Source of the DNA: Halobacteriovoraceae bacterium
Lineage (GTDB): Bacteria > Bdellovibrionota > Bacteriovoracia > Bacteriovoracales > Bacteriovoracaceae
Assembly: GCA_002713145.1 (NCBI GenBank)
Contig: PAVS01000014.1
Location: 276,892 to 340,891 of the forward strand
Reading direction: 5' to 3'
DNA: 64,000 nt
In this document: piece by piece, positions 24,963 to 33,797 of the stretch
Layout: every line of letters starts with the position of its first letter
Position numbering within the stretch: position 1 is the first letter of the stretch
Made by a program: the position numbers and the translations under genes
The notes under the pieces: model-generated
The model's database searches: none
Told to the model about the DNA's origin: nothing
What the model saw: the letters and a program-made list of their open reading frames with translations, nothing else

Positions 24963-25645
24963 TGAATTTTTTTAGCAAGCAATTCACTTTGAATTAAACT
25001 TTTAAGCCCTTCTTCATTTTCTTCCCAGATATTTTGGAGAGATTTTTCATCACTTAAAGGAGGACATTCAAAAGTGAGAACCGGAGCCTGATATTTTTCA
25101 GGTGCATAGGTTCCCAGAGAGCCTGGAGTGGGGTACCCAATATCAGCTGCAATAGGATATTCGTTATAACTTGATAAATACTCTGCAACATCTTTTGCAT
25201 TGTCATTATAATTTAAAACCGGCTTCCACGAATGAAAAGAAATAATAAAGCTCGGTGGATATTTTTGAAAAAGCTGCTCTAGAAAGGCATTTTCTGGTTC
25301 ACTCAAAGGCTTAGGCCCAGGGTTATACTTAGGCTTTTTGAATTCACTTGACCAATTTTCCGTTGGGTAGTTGCGGTTCAAGTCTACAGCATGAGCATTC
25401 ACTCTTGACTCACTCCTGTAACCATCCGGGTTAAGAATAGGGATAACAATGATAGGTAAATCTTTGAGGGCATGATCTTCTTTCAGCCAGGAGAAGAGTT
25501 TTTTTAAAACATAAACCCCTTCCACTTCATCTCCATGAGTTCCCGCGATAAGATAGAGAAATTTTTTAGCATTAATATCAGATTTATAAGCTTCAATAGT
25601 GTTTCCTTCCACACTGCTACCAGCTTTCAGAGACGTAAAAATCAT
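24959..25645 (-). CDS. M14 zinc carboxypeptidase, MpaA-like murein peptide amidase
   Basis: The 228-aa protein has the M14 zinc site: HxxE in AGTHGDEVEG, NPDGY with the AVDLNRNYPTENW substrate block, a second His in ISFHSWKPV and a catalytic Glu in LTFECPPL. It matches MpaA, which removes meso-diaminopimelate from murein peptides. No signal peptide is seen, consistent with cytoplasmic recycling of peptidoglycan fragments. It overlaps its upstream and downstream genes by 4 nt, so translation is coupled. Confidence 0.85.
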   Translation of the reverse strand: MIFTSLKAGSSVEGNTIEAYKSDINAKKFLYLIAGTHGDEVEGVYVLKKLFSWLKEDHALKDLPIIVIPILNPDGYRSESRVNAHAVDLNRNYPTENWSSEFKKPKYNPGPKPLSEPENAFLEQLFQKYPPSFIISFHSWKPVLNYNDNAKDVAEYLSSYNEYPIAADIGYPTPGSLGTYAPEKYQAPVLTFECPPLSDEKSLQNIWEENEEGLKSLIQSELLAKKIQ

Positions 25646-26139
25646 GACTTTGCCTCATGGTAATACACAGCACTTTGCCCTGGAGTTTCTTCAACCTCAA
25701 CTTCTAAAGATTTAAAACTAAAATTAAATCGCTCCATGGTCAGGCGAGTGATTTCAGAACACAAGTAAGCAGCAAGTCTTTCTGCACTGGTGTTTGTGAT
25801 AGGGAGGATTAAGACATCACTTGCAGGAAAACTAAAAAAGGAATTATCTTTCGTTTTAATTTCCATTTGGCTGTCTTTGGTATTGATTTCAATATTAAGA
25901 TTTTCTCCCGGTAAAAGCAGTTTGTGATCTAAGGAGTCACATATCTCTCTTACAATGGGTTTGATATCAAGAAAATCAAAAACCATATCAGAGTCACCTA
26001 TAGGCGCATCACCCTTAACCATGACTCGGTAGTTGTGACCATGCAGAGGTTCTCTGGTTCCATCGTCAAATAATAAAAAATGTGAAGAGGCAAAATTAAA
26101 GTATTGCTTATATACTTTAATGGCGTAATTTAGTTCCAA
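25642..26139 (-). CDS. 6-pyruvoyl-tetrahydropterin synthase family, probable PTPS-III pterin enzyme
   Basis: The 165-aa protein has zinc-ligand histidines in FNFASSHF and in LHGHNYRVMVKGD, then a SLDHKLLLPGEN block and ITNTSAERLAAYLC (with Glu of the S/T-x-E motif), all QueD/PTPS features. The usual catalytic Cys before HGH is absent; the sequence reads REPLHGH, giving the ExxHGH motif that, from memory, marks PTPS-III enzymes replacing dihydroneopterin aldolase in folate synthesis. The start is TTG; GAGG lies in a perfect 10-bp palindrome GAGGTACCTC (26140-26149). Confidence 0.85.
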   Translation of the reverse strand: MELNYAIKVYKQYFNFASSHFLLFDDGTREPLHGHNYRVMVKGDAPIGDSDMVFDFLDIKPIVREICDSLDHKLLLPGENLNIEINTKDSQMEIKTKDNSFFSFPASDVLILPITNTSAERLAAYLCSEITRLTMERFNFSFKSLEVEVEETPGQSAVYYHEAKS

Positions 26140-26213
26140 GAGGTACCTCGTTTAAGTTTACTGAAGTCACAGATTATAAAAAATTTAAAATATTGAAAAG
26201 AGGTTTTCTCTAG

Positions 26214-26219
26214 TATAAC
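26214..26219 (+). promoter_or_regulatory. -10 box of the rnhA transcript
   Basis: TATAAC ends 12 bases before ATG 26231, leaving a leader of about five bases without a ribosome binding site. TTGAAA at 26193-26198 could be the -35 with a short 15-bp spacer. Confidence 0.4.
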
Positions 26220-26230
26220 ATTGTGCGCGT

Positions 26231-26854
26231 ATGTCAAAAAAATCTGCTCAAACATATCTTGCTAAGTTAGCAAAAATGCTCACTTCAGAAACCGCTACTG
26301 CTGCCCTTGATGTGCTGCGTGAAGAAGCAAAGCAATTGTCTGATGCGGCTGTCAAAGAAAAATCAACCTCAGAGTTTGAAATACCCGAGCAGATTCAAGG
26401 TAAAGACCACGCTTTTGCTATTTATAGTGATGGGGCCTGTCGAGGGAATCCAGGGCCTGGAAGCTTTGCTTTTATTGTTCAAGATTCAAAAGGGGCGATC
26501 TTAAAATCTAATGCTGTGGCTTTTGAGCAAACCACCAACAACAGAATGGAGCTTATGGGAGCGATAGCTGCTCTCGAAGAATTCTCTGTATCACCAATGC
26601 ATGAACTCTATATTTTTACAGACTCTAAATATATGGTGGATGGCATGAAGTCATGGGTGAGTGGCTGGAAAAAAAGAGGGTGGAAAAAGGCTGATAAAAA
26701 AGAGCCTGAAAACTTAGATCTTTGGAAAAAACTGGATGCTCTTGCAGCGAGTGTGAATGTTTCCTTTCACTGGGTGAAAGGTCACTCTGGTCATCCTCAA
26801 AATGAATATGTAGATCAACTGGCAAACGAAGTCTTAGATGCCAACGGTTATTAA
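26231..26854 (+). CDS. rnhA: Ribonuclease HI
   Basis: It degrades RNA in RNA-DNA hybrids. The 207-aa protein has an N-terminal helical extension of about 58 residues, then the RNase H fold with catalytic residues in IYSDGACRGNPGPG (Asp), NRMELMGAI (Glu), IFTDSKYMVDG (Asp) and the closing WVKGHSGHPQNEYVDQLAN (His, Asp). The extension lacks the usual hybrid-binding Trp/Phe pattern. It overlaps the following ABC-transporter gene by 17 nt. Confidence 0.95.
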   Translation: MSKKSAQTYLAKLAKMLTSETATAALDVLREEAKQLSDAAVKEKSTSEFEIPEQIQGKDHAFAIYSDGACRGNPGPGSFAFIVQDSKGAILKSNAVAFEQTTNNRMELMGAIAALEEFSVSPMHELYIFTDSKYMVDGMKSWVSGWKKRGWKKADKKEPENLDLWKKLDALAASVNVSFHWVKGHSGHPQNEYVDQLANEVLDANGY

Positions 26855-27632
26855 ATCAGTTTTTATTTGTATTTCTTTATGGCATATCAGTGTTCAAGCT
26901 TGTGATTTGAAAGAACCTCTTGTCTCACTTTCCGGACCACTTACCATGGTGCTAGAAGAACTGGATCTCTTGCAGTCTAAAAAGCTTAAAGCCATTTCAA
27001 CTTTTCATCCTATAGCAAAAAAAACGAATGCTCGTATGATCGCTGGTGGGGTCTTTTTATCCAATAAAGAATTAGCGACTTTTAAAAACAGTCTTGTTTA
27101 TTATGATAAAAGTTTTGAGCTGAAAAAACTCTTTGAGAGCGCTAAGCTTGAAGCCTATTCCATCTCATCTGTTGGAAAAGATAGTTTTGCCTTTAGTTCT
27201 GAAGTCATTAATGTAGTCGCAAGTCTAACTGAGGGATGTGAGGAGAAAGTCTCGCTTCTTAAGAAAAAAATAGGGAAGATTCAAAATTCATTGCTCACTG
27301 AATTTAATCATAAAAAAATAATTTTTTTTGTAGGTGAAATAACCACAAAATTACCTGAGCTCGTCATGGTTCATGATGGGCCAATGCTTTTTTTAAAAGA
27401 GCACGAATTAGTTAAAACCTATCCCAGTGAGCTGGCTTATGTAAATTGGTCACAACGTGAAATAAAAAAAATGAAAGACTTCCTTCAGATCGGATTAGCC
27501 GATGGAAAGGGCGATAAGCTGGTGAAAGAGCATCTCAAAGAGCAAAAGTGGAACTTGAAATATCGTGGTGTTTTTATACCGGGAATAAGACAAGTTTTCT
27601 TTCTTAGAGATTTAAGTCGCTTAAGTTTTTAA
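26838..27632 (+). CDS. Periplasmic substrate-binding protein of an FecCD-type ABC importer
   Basis: The 264-aa protein has signal peptide MPTVIKSVFICISLWHISVQA and a divergent class III binding-protein pattern (SLSGPLTMVLEELDLL, FHPIAKKTNARMIAGGVFLS). It stands next to the ATP-binding and permease genes, which supports the role. FecCD permeases move iron chelates, haem or corrinoids; the ligand cannot be told from the sequence. It overlaps rnhA by 17 nt. Confidence 0.6.
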   Translation: MPTVIKSVFICISLWHISVQACDLKEPLVSLSGPLTMVLEELDLLQSKKLKAISTFHPIAKKTNARMIAGGVFLSNKELATFKNSLVYYDKSFELKKLFESAKLEAYSISSVGKDSFAFSSEVINVVASLTEGCEEKVSLLKKKIGKIQNSLLTEFNHKKIIFFVGEITTKLPELVMVHDGPMLFLKEHELVKTYPSELAYVNWSQREIKKMKDFLQIGLADGKGDKLVKEHLKEQKWNLKYRGVFIPGIRQVFFLRDLSRLSF

Positions 27633-27651
27633 ATGGACAAAGGCCTAGTCA

Positions 27652-28239
27652 ATGCAACTTGAAATTGATTCAACATTCAAAATCAATTCGCTACCCCTAA
27701 GAGGTTCGTTGCAACTTAAGTCAGGAGAATTAACCTTACTCAAGGGGAGTAACGGGATTGGTAAATCAAGCCTTGTTCAAATTCTTAAAAAGGGAAAACA
27801 ACACTATTTTAATGATGAAAATGTCGTTTATGTGGATCAAACGGCTCTCAATCCATTAAATGATATCTCCTTGGATGAAGTGATTAAACAGTGGTATAAA
27901 AAGAGAGTCGAAAAACTTGAGCTCTTTGAGACGACATACGAAAAATGTCTACATTTTAGAGAGACACCTCTGAAAGAATTGAGTGGAGGGCAGAACCAAC
28001 TGGCAAAAATTTGCTTAGGTCTTTATTTTTCCGGAGATATATTTGTCCTAGATGAACCCTTTCAGCATTTAGATCAAGCCAATATTCAATATTTATATGA
28101 ATCATTAGTCCAATTGAAAAAGCTTAATAAGAAGATATTGATGATAGAGCATCGCTCTGACTTAATTCAAGATATAGTGAACTCGAGTTATATTTTAGTG
28201 CAAACCTCAGATGAGTTAAGGATCCAAAGTGGAAGTTGA
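27652..28239 (+). CDS. ABC transporter ATP-binding protein
   Basis: A short 195-aa ATPase with Walker A LKGSNGIGKSSL (about residues 32-43), signature ELSGGQNQLAKI (about 108-119), Walker B DIFVLDEPFQHLD and the switch His in IEHRSD. It is shorter than common FecE/BtuD proteins (about 250 aa). It overlaps the permease gene by 11 nt, so both subunits are probably made together. Confidence 0.9.
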   Translation: MQLEIDSTFKINSLPLRGSLQLKSGELTLLKGSNGIGKSSLVQILKKGKQHYFNDENVVYVDQTALNPLNDISLDEVIKQWYKKRVEKLELFETTYEKCLHFRETPLKELSGGQNQLAKICLGLYFSGDIFVLDEPFQHLDQANIQYLYESLVQLKKLNKKILMIEHRSDLIQDIVNSSYILVQTSDELRIQSGS

Positions 28240-29095
28240 CATCATTCGTCTATTGTTTGTTTTTCTGGGAGGATACTTTCTTTGTCTTAGTGGCAGCTTA
28301 AGTCAGCTCATCACAAATAATGGAATTGCTTCCCCTTCTACTTTAGGGATGGATGGGATGGCGGTTTTGACCATTATTATCGCACAGTTTGCTGTAAAAA
28401 TGTTTGGATTTGATGTGAGCTTAGGGACTCTTTCCTTTCTACTTTTTAGTGCCTTTATTGGAATTCTTTACTTCGCAACGAGAAAAACAAAAAACGCTGA
28501 GGGAAATGTTTGGCAGTTTATGGAGATGAAGAAAGTCATTATATTGGGGCTGGCTTTTAATTTATTTGTGGGGGCGATATTCTCTGTCATTCAATTTTTA
28601 TTTATGTCTCTTAACTTCGATTTTCCAACAGGGATATGGTTTGGAAATTTTAAACAGTTTCAAACCTATTGGATTATTTTTTATCTCGTTGGGCTCTTTT
28701 GTTGTGCTGGCTTTGTTTTTAAACATGCTCATCAACTTAGCCTGCTTAATTTAGGTAAGAGTTTTGCGTTGGGGAGGGGGACAGATCTCACAGAAATCCA
28801 AAGAAGAAGTTTATTTTTATCTTTGTTTCTCACTGGCCTTGTTATTTGTTTTTTTGGGGTGTTCTCGTTTCTAGGGTTGATATTTCCTCATATCTTGAGG
28901 TCAATGAAAATCTTTCGCTCCCATATGCAATGGGAAATCTTTTATGGCCCTATCATTGCGGGAGTTATCTTAATGGTTTTTGATACATTTTGTTATAATT
29001 TTACTTTCTATGGAGCAGAGCTACCAGTGGGGATGACGTCTAGCATTATTGGCGCTTTCTTTCTGATCATTCTAGTATTGCGACAAAAAGTCTAA
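28229..29095 (+). CDS. FecCD-family ABC transporter permease
   Basis: A 288-aa integral membrane protein with about eight hydrophobic segments. LCLSGSLSQLITNNGIASPSTLGMDG is the typical FecCD N-terminal motif (given here in part), and GLIFPHILR near residue 220 is the coupling loop that docks on the ATPase. TTG or GTG-like start inside the upstream gene. The family normally imports siderophores, haem or vitamin B12. Confidence 0.88.
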   Translation: MEVDIIRLLFVFLGGYFLCLSGSLSQLITNNGIASPSTLGMDGMAVLTIIIAQFAVKMFGFDVSLGTLSFLLFSAFIGILYFATRKTKNAEGNVWQFMEMKKVIILGLAFNLFVGAIFSVIQFLFMSLNFDFPTGIWFGNFKQFQTYWIIFYLVGLFCCAGFVFKHAHQLSLLNLGKSFALGRGTDLTEIQRRSLFLSLFLTGLVICFFGVFSFLGLIFPHILRSMKIFRSHMQWEIFYGPIIAGVILMVFDTFCYNFTFYGAELPVGMTSSIIGAFFLIILVLRQKV

Positions 29096-29175
29096 GTCCT
29101 TAAATTGCTTGGCAAAGTGTGTGAAAGAACTTATCGTTTTAAGTACTTGTTTTATAAATAAAAAAGGATAAACAA

Positions 29176-29919
29176 ATGAAAAATTTACTTTTTGGTATGC
29201 TAGCTCTTTTATTGTTAGCTTCTTGTATGGATAAAGGTCCTGAGGCGACTAAGCTTTCATCAGAAGATGATAAAACTTTTTATGCGATGGGATTTATGTT
29301 GGGTGCAAACCTTCAAAGATTAAATCTTAACGATCAAGAAATGAAAGCCCTTTATAAAGGTATTGTTCATTCTGCGAAAGGAAAAAAAGCAGATGTTGAT
29401 ATGGCCATTTATCAGCCAAAGATTCAGCAAATGTTTAAAAGCAGAATGGATCAAGTAGCTAAGAAACAAAAAGAAGGCGGACAAAAATTTATTGACGACT
29501 ATCTTAAGAAAAACCCTGAAGCTAAAAAGACTGAGTCTGGTTTAGTTATTCATACGATCAAAGAAGGAACGGGAGCTCAGCCTAAAGAAACTGATACAGT
29601 AGAAGTTCATTATCATGGAACTCTTACTGACGGAACTGTATTCGATTCTTCTGTTGATAGAGGGAAGAAGATTTCATTTCCACTTAACAGAGTTATCAAG
29701 GGGTGGACCGAAGGTCTGCAACAAGTTAAAGAGGGTGGTAAGGTTAAGCTTGTTATTCCTAGTGAGCTTGCCTATGGTGAAAACGGAGCCCCTCCAAAAA
29801 TTCCTGGTGGAGCAACTTTAGTATTTGAAGTTGAGTTGTTTAAAGTGAATCCAGAGGCAGATGATAGCGCAGATGCAGAAGGTGCAAAGTCTGAGTCTGA
29901 TGATGGGCACGACCACTAA
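29176..29919 (+). CDS. FKBP-type peptidyl-prolyl isomerase lipoprotein
   Basis: The 247-aa protein has lipobox LLASC, an N-terminal helical dimerisation region (FYAMGFMLGANLQRL, about residues 32-115) and a C-terminal FKBP domain (VEVHYHGTLTDGTVFDSS, VIKGWTEGLQQVKEGGK, ELAYGENGAPPKIPGG). This is the Mip/FkpA layout of periplasmic foldases. A His/Asp-rich tail (DDGHDH) ends it. GGA is 9 nt before ATG and an intrinsic terminator follows. Confidence 0.93.
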   Translation: MKNLLFGMLALLLLASCMDKGPEATKLSSEDDKTFYAMGFMLGANLQRLNLNDQEMKALYKGIVHSAKGKKADVDMAIYQPKIQQMFKSRMDQVAKKQKEGGQKFIDDYLKKNPEAKKTESGLVIHTIKEGTGAQPKETDTVEVHYHGTLTDGTVFDSSVDRGKKISFPLNRVIKGWTEGLQQVKEGGKVKLVIPSELAYGENGAPPKIPGGATLVFEVELFKVNPEADDSADAEGAKSESDDGHDH

Positions 29920-29950
29920 AATTTTTTATTTTTAATTTCATTTATATATG

Positions 29951-29976
29951 GCCCAGTATTTTACTGGGCTTTTTTT
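29951..29976 (+). terminator. Intrinsic terminator after the FKBP gene
   Basis: GCCCAGTA (29951-29958) pairs with TACTGGGC (29962-29969), loop TTT, then T-run to 29976. The run touches the stop codon of the convergent pdxH gene. Confidence 0.93.
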
Positions 29977-30601
29977 ATGGGCCTAGCCTTGTGATGAGCC
30001 AGCTGTTTTTACTTTGAGTGTATTGAAAACGATCATGAAATCGATTAGGTCTACCTTGCCAGAATTCAAATTGAGTTGGAGTCAGATCGAAGCCACCCCA
30101 ATGAGTTGGGCATACTAATTCTTTATCACCCTCCAGTAATGTTTGATATTGCTCGATGAGATCTTCTCTCGATATTTTATGACTTTGAGGTGAAATAATA
30201 GCACTGGCCTTTGACTCTCTGGAGCGAGAGTTAAAGTATTCTTCAGACTCTAATCTTGAACATTTATGAACAAAACCATTGATTCTGACTTGTCTATCAA
30301 ACTCTTTCCAATAAAAAAGAAGACTGGCTTTATTATTATGGGTAAAATCTCTCCCTTTTTTGCTGAGATAATTAGTGTAGAAGCGAAAGCCAGCGTCACC
30401 AAAAGACTTGATAAGGACAGTTCTTGAGTCTGGCATACCTTGCTCATCACAGCTGGATAAAAAAGCGGCATTAGGATAACTCACTTCCGCTTTTAGAATT
30501 TGTTCCATCCACTTTTTAAATTGCTCTAATGGATCAGAGTGAAGATCATCTTGTTTAAGTTCATCTTGTAAATATTCAAGTTTTATTTCTTCTAAATTCA
30601 C
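29975..30601 (-). CDS. pdxH: Pyridoxamine 5'-phosphate oxidase
   Basis: The FMN enzyme makes pyridoxal 5'-phosphate. The 208-aa protein has the family blocks NAAFLSSCDEQGMPDSRTVLIK, FYTNYLSKKGRD, QVRINGFVHK, SRESKASAIISPQS and WGGFDLTPTQFEFWQG with RFHDR, all typical. Usual length. It follows an unrelated membrane gene by 4 nt. Confidence 0.97.
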   Translation of the reverse strand: MNLEEIKLEYLQDELKQDDLHSDPLEQFKKWMEQILKAEVSYPNAAFLSSCDEQGMPDSRTVLIKSFGDAGFRFYTNYLSKKGRDFTHNNKASLLFYWKEFDRQVRINGFVHKCSRLESEEYFNSRSRESKASAIISPQSHKISREDLIEQYQTLLEGDKELVCPTHWGGFDLTPTQFEFWQGRPNRFHDRFQYTQSKNSWLITRLGP

Positions 30602-30605
30602 TTTT

Positions 30606-31463
30606 TTATTCTCTTATCTTAGTTATGCCACCGTTTTCTATTTCAATTTGAATTTCGATAGCTCCTTGAGCAGCACTTGTTTCAAACTCATCACTAAAGC
30701 CTTGACCAATATCGAATGAATACTGGTAGAGCAGTTCGGTATTTTCTTTAATTCCTACATTTCCGTTTTCTAAATAAACGCTAATGTCGTTTTCGACTTC
30801 TATCAAATTAATCGTAGCGGCCTGGGCATTTAAGCTCAGTTTTCCTGCAGCAGGGACTTCGATACGACAGGAACCATTAAGCTTGGAGAAATCAAAGGTG
30901 ATACTTTGGTCTTTTTTAATGAGCTTTGGTCCTGGGGCTGTCTCCATTTGGCATTTAAGGGAGAGCTCCTCATTGGAGCTGGGATGAATATCAATTTTAC
31001 CTGAGTTTAAGTTTAAAATGACTTCATCAATCTCTGATGTGAGTGGCATTCTGGATTGAAATTCGTTTTGATACTTTGATTTTTCAAAGTGATAAGTTTC
31101 ACCAATTTTAAATTTTCCAGCTTCTCCATCTATATCGATCAGGCCTCCAAGAATGACAATTTTTTGCTTTTCTTCATCAATCTGAAAAAGAGGAGTAAAT
31201 TTCCAAACCAAAAATCCTATAAAGATAAGGAAAAGGGCGAACATGACGACAAAAGTTTTAAGCATCAGCTTAAAGCATCCCGTATTATTCTGATGAGGGA
31301 AGGGAGGAAAACCATGTTCCCGGCGTTTTTGCTCGGCCACCTGCATTGGGTTGTCACCAGTAATATCTTCAGCAATAAGTTCACTGAGTATTCTGTTCCT
31401 ATCAACTAAACTGAGATCAATGAGATAGATCTCGACTTTTTTTAAAAATGCGTCTTTATCCAT
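30606..31463 (-). CDS. Single-pass membrane protein with HAAS-like N-terminus and beta-helical outer domain
   Basis: The 285-aa protein has an N-terminal cytoplasmic helix bundle (DAFLKKVEIYLIDLSLVDRN, like the HAAS/DUF1700 domain), one transmembrane helix at about residues 68-90 (LMLKTFVVMFALFLIFIG) and a beta-rich C-terminal part (VILNLNSGKIDIHPSSNE) resembling adhesin-like DUF4097 domains. Such proteins often link envelope state to gene control. The assignment is by pattern only. Confidence 0.55.
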   Translation of the reverse strand: MDKDAFLKKVEIYLIDLSLVDRNRILSELIAEDITGDNPMQVAEQKRREHGFPPFPHQNNTGCFKLMLKTFVVMFALFLIFIGFLVWKFTPLFQIDEEKQKIVILGGLIDIDGEAGKFKIGETYHFEKSKYQNEFQSRMPLTSEIDEVILNLNSGKIDIHPSSNEELSLKCQMETAPGPKLIKKDQSITFDFSKLNGSCRIEVPAAGKLSLNAQAATINLIEVENDISVYLENGNVGIKENTELLYQYSFDIGQGFSDEFETSAAQGAIEIQIEIENGGITKIRE

Positions 31464-31539
31464 TACTTAAACCTGAGTGTTTTGCTTTGGGTACATTATG
31501 CCGGTCCCAAGACTCAAAGGCCAGAAAGTAGGAAAATTT

Positions 31540-31565
31540 TAAGTGCTCTAAAATTCAACCGATAA
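31540..31565 (+). promoter_or_regulatory. Sigma-28 (FliA)-type promoter of the PilZ gene
   Basis: TAAGTGCT (31540-31547), 10-nt spacer, ACCGATAA (31558-31565): seven of eight bases match the FliA -10. The layout is the same TAAG-N10-NNCGATAA as in front of flagellin 1. Predicted start near 31572. Confidence 0.6.
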
Positions 31566-31596
31566 GGATGGTAGTATTGTAATGCGAGGAGTTAGC

Positions 31597-32052
31597 ATGT
31601 CTAAAGTTATTGATTTCCAACAAAAAAGAAAAGACTCGATTGAGAAGAGAAAAAGAAACTTTGAGAGGGTTTTGTTTTCTGAGTTTTTAGGCTCATATGC
31701 TGAAATAGATGAAAATGGAACGAAGTATTTAGTAACGATGGTCGATATTTCTCAAGAGGGTTGTCTGTTTCAAGTTCCTTTTCATAAAGATGCGCAGACT
31801 CACTTTAAGCAAAAAGATGATGTCACAGTACGTATATACTTCACAAAAGACGACTTTTTACCCCTCGTGGTCAATCTTAAGCATATTAACGAATATGTGG
31901 ACGAAAAAGGTGATGCCTTCCTTCGCTTTGGGGGAGAGTTTGACAAAAGTCTTCCTAGCTTCAAAGCTTTTCAACCTTTTATTGATTTTATTTACAAGTT
32001 CGCAGAATTCTCATGTATAGATAAAGGCGAATCTAAGGTTTATTTCCTTTAA
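31597..32052 (+). CDS. PilZ-domain cyclic di-GMP-binding protein
   Basis: The 151-aa protein has the two PilZ signatures: RKRNFER (RxxxR) at about residues 15-25 and DISQEG (DxSxxG) near residue 54, followed by beta-strands. It should bind cyclic di-GMP. The FliA-like promoter suggests a flagellar function such as a YcgR-like brake, which is inference. ATG 31597 is chosen because GAGGAG is 6-7 nt upstream. Confidence 0.75.
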   Translation: MSKVIDFQQKRKDSIEKRKRNFERVLFSEFLGSYAEIDENGTKYLVTMVDISQEGCLFQVPFHKDAQTHFKQKDDVTVRIYFTKDDFLPLVVNLKHINEYVDEKGDAFLRFGGEFDKSLPSFKAFQPFIDFIYKFAEFSCIDKGESKVYFL

Positions 32053-32084
32053 ACAATAATTTAAATTTTGAATATTCTAAGCTA

Positions 32085-32129
32085 GGATACTCTTCTATGA
32101 ATCTAATTCTAAAGAGTATCCTTTTTTTT
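32085..32129 (+). terminator. Intrinsic terminator straddling the start codon of the next gene
   Basis: GGATACTCTT (32085-32094) pairs with AAGAGTATCC (32112-32121), then eight T (32122-32129). The ATG at 32097 lies in the loop and the T-run encodes Phe-Phe of the lipoprotein signal. It probably ends the PilZ message. Confidence 0.7.
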
Positions 32130-32840
32130 GCTTTAGTGGCATGCTCAAGCGCTCCAACGGACGTTAATGAAGAACCCGATCTTCAGGAAGTTTATATCTC
32201 CAGTGGAGTCGAAGCTTATTTTCTAGCAGATCTTCCTCATTGGATAAATTTCTCTGATTGGGCCGGATGTCAGCGTAACGAACCTGTTCGCTATATGAAC
32301 TTTCAAACTATTCAGAAAAGTTTTTCATTTAAATATCTTCAAATGATTCATCTGCAGCATATGTGGAATAAAAAAATTGCGGCTTTTAGAAGCTCCACTG
32401 GCCAAACTGATCTTCCGCCTAAAGAAGAGGCCTTCATCTTTAATAATGTTTATGCTCAAGTGTTAGGGGGAAGCTATGATTTTATGCCACCTAATTTTAA
32501 AAATATTAGTCTTGTCTGGCTGGACCCCTTTTTAAAGAGTCCAAAACGAGTGAAAAAAATTCTTGAAAAAAGTCAGGTTCAGTCTGGGTATCCTATCTTA
32601 ATAAGTAATTGCTTATCGACTTTAGAGTTAGAAGAGCTGGTTCAAAAATATGATTGGGATGAGTATGGAGTCAAATTAATTAGCTCCGAGATGTTTAGTA
32701 TTTTTGATCTACAAAATAAAAGAACGTTTCAATTTGGAATAAATATAAATCAACTCTTACCGGGGAAAACGATCACTTTATTTGCACCGTCGTTTCCTGA
32801 ACAAATTAAGGGTACCTATAAAAAAGTGGAGATGAAATAA
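32097..32840 (+). CDS. Lipoprotein of unknown function
   Basis: The 247-aa protein starts MNLILKSILFFALVACSSA, with lipobox LVAC. The mature part is rich in aromatic residues (PHWINFSDWAGCQRNEPVRY) and not recognised. The first codons contain the second arm of a terminator. The stop overlaps the next start as TAATG, so it is coupled to the cyclophilin gene. Confidence 0.7.
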   Translation: MNLILKSILFFALVACSSAPTDVNEEPDLQEVYISSGVEAYFLADLPHWINFSDWAGCQRNEPVRYMNFQTIQKSFSFKYLQMIHLQHMWNKKIAAFRSSTGQTDLPPKEEAFIFNNVYAQVLGGSYDFMPPNFKNISLVWLDPFLKSPKRVKKILEKSQVQSGYPILISNCLSTLELEELVQKYDWDEYGVKLISSEMFSIFDLQNKRTFQFGININQLLPGKTITLFAPSFPEQIKGTYKKVEMK

Positions 32841-33370
32841 TGGCGACGAAATCAAATCATAAAGAAGATATAAAAAGCGCAAGTGCTGTTTTTAAAACAA
32901 GTTTGGGTGACTTCATTGTTGAGTTGTTTGTCGATAAAGCTCCTGAATCAGCCTGGAATTTTATTAATCTCGCTGAGGGAAGACAAGAGACAGAAAAAGA
33001 AGGACCCTTTTACAATGGAGTTCTCTTTCATCGAGTGATTGATGGTTTTATGATTCAAGCAGGTTGCCCCGAAGGCACAGGAATGGGAGGACCTGGTTAT
33101 GAATTTGCAAATGAAACTCATCCTGAACTAGACTATTCTGCAGAAGGAACTTTGGCCATGGCTAATAGAGGAAGAGACACCAATGGGTCTCAGTTCTTTA
33201 TAACTCTTGTCCCACAAGTACAACTCAGTCCCGCTGACTACACTGTATTTGGCAAAGTGACCCAAGGGATGGACGTAGTTAAAAAAATTGGGGCCGTAAA
33301 AGTTGACCCTCGTTATAACCATAGACCTTTTGATGATGTGGTTATTCAAAGTGTTGAGATTGTACGTTAG
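32840..33370 (+). CDS. Cyclophilin-type peptidyl-prolyl cis-trans isomerase
   Basis: The 176-aa protein catalyses proline isomerisation. Motifs: NFINLAEG, FYNGVLFHRVIDGFMIQAG with the catalytic Arg, GYEFANE, LAMANRGRDTNGSQFFIT and FGKVTQGMDVV. No signal peptide, so cytoplasmic. An N-terminal extension of about 18 residues precedes the domain. Confidence 0.96.
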   Translation: MATKSNHKEDIKSASAVFKTSLGDFIVELFVDKAPESAWNFINLAEGRQETEKEGPFYNGVLFHRVIDGFMIQAGCPEGTGMGGPGYEFANETHPELDYSAEGTLAMANRGRDTNGSQFFITLVPQVQLSPADYTVFGKVTQGMDVVKKIGAVKVDPRYNHRPFDDVVIQSVEIVR

Positions 33371-33386
33371 TTTCAAAGGGATTCAG

Positions 33387-33785
33387 ATGAAGTTTTTAAT
33401 ATTTATTCTAGTTTCTTCATGTGCCATTAAACACCATGTTCAAGTGGGCGACATCGCTCCAATGGACTCTGAAAAGTCTAAGCCTTTTGAGGTTTTATTA
33501 AGCGAGACAGGTGTTAATTTAGAGCAAGCTTCAGACTTGATTACTGCAGCAACTAAAGATGGGGGAAGGGCTCAAGAGGTCCAAAATATCATCTCCATGT
33601 TTCAAGTCGGACCGAGAACAGGAAATCCAGTTTTCAATGAGAAATATGCCGATGTCTTGCCAGAATTAATTTTAAAAGAATGTCCAAGTGGGAAAGTAAC
33701 TGGGCTTTTAATGATTAGAGAGACGAACTCATATCCAGTTGTTTCTGGTGAAATCGTAAAAGTTCGCGGATATTGCTTACAATAA
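33387..33785 (+). CDS. Lipoprotein, member 1 of a tandem family
   Basis: A 132-aa lipoprotein (MKFLIFILVSSCAIK, lipobox VSSC). The C-terminal pattern, ELILKECPSGKVTGLLM followed by VKVRGYCLQ, recurs in the next two genes: a conserved Cys, a Gly-Lys/Ala-Val segment, then GYC at the end. The pattern recalls Bor-type small lipoproteins, a weak similarity. ATG 33387, after AAAGGGA, is preferred over the upstream in-frame start at 33303. Confidence 0.65.
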   Translation: MKFLIFILVSSCAIKHHVQVGDIAPMDSEKSKPFEVLLSETGVNLEQASDLITAATKDGGRAQEVQNIISMFQVGPRTGNPVFNEKYADVLPELILKECPSGKVTGLLMIRETNSYPVVSGEIVKVRGYCLQ

Positions 33786-33797
33786 AAGGAAATTGAT

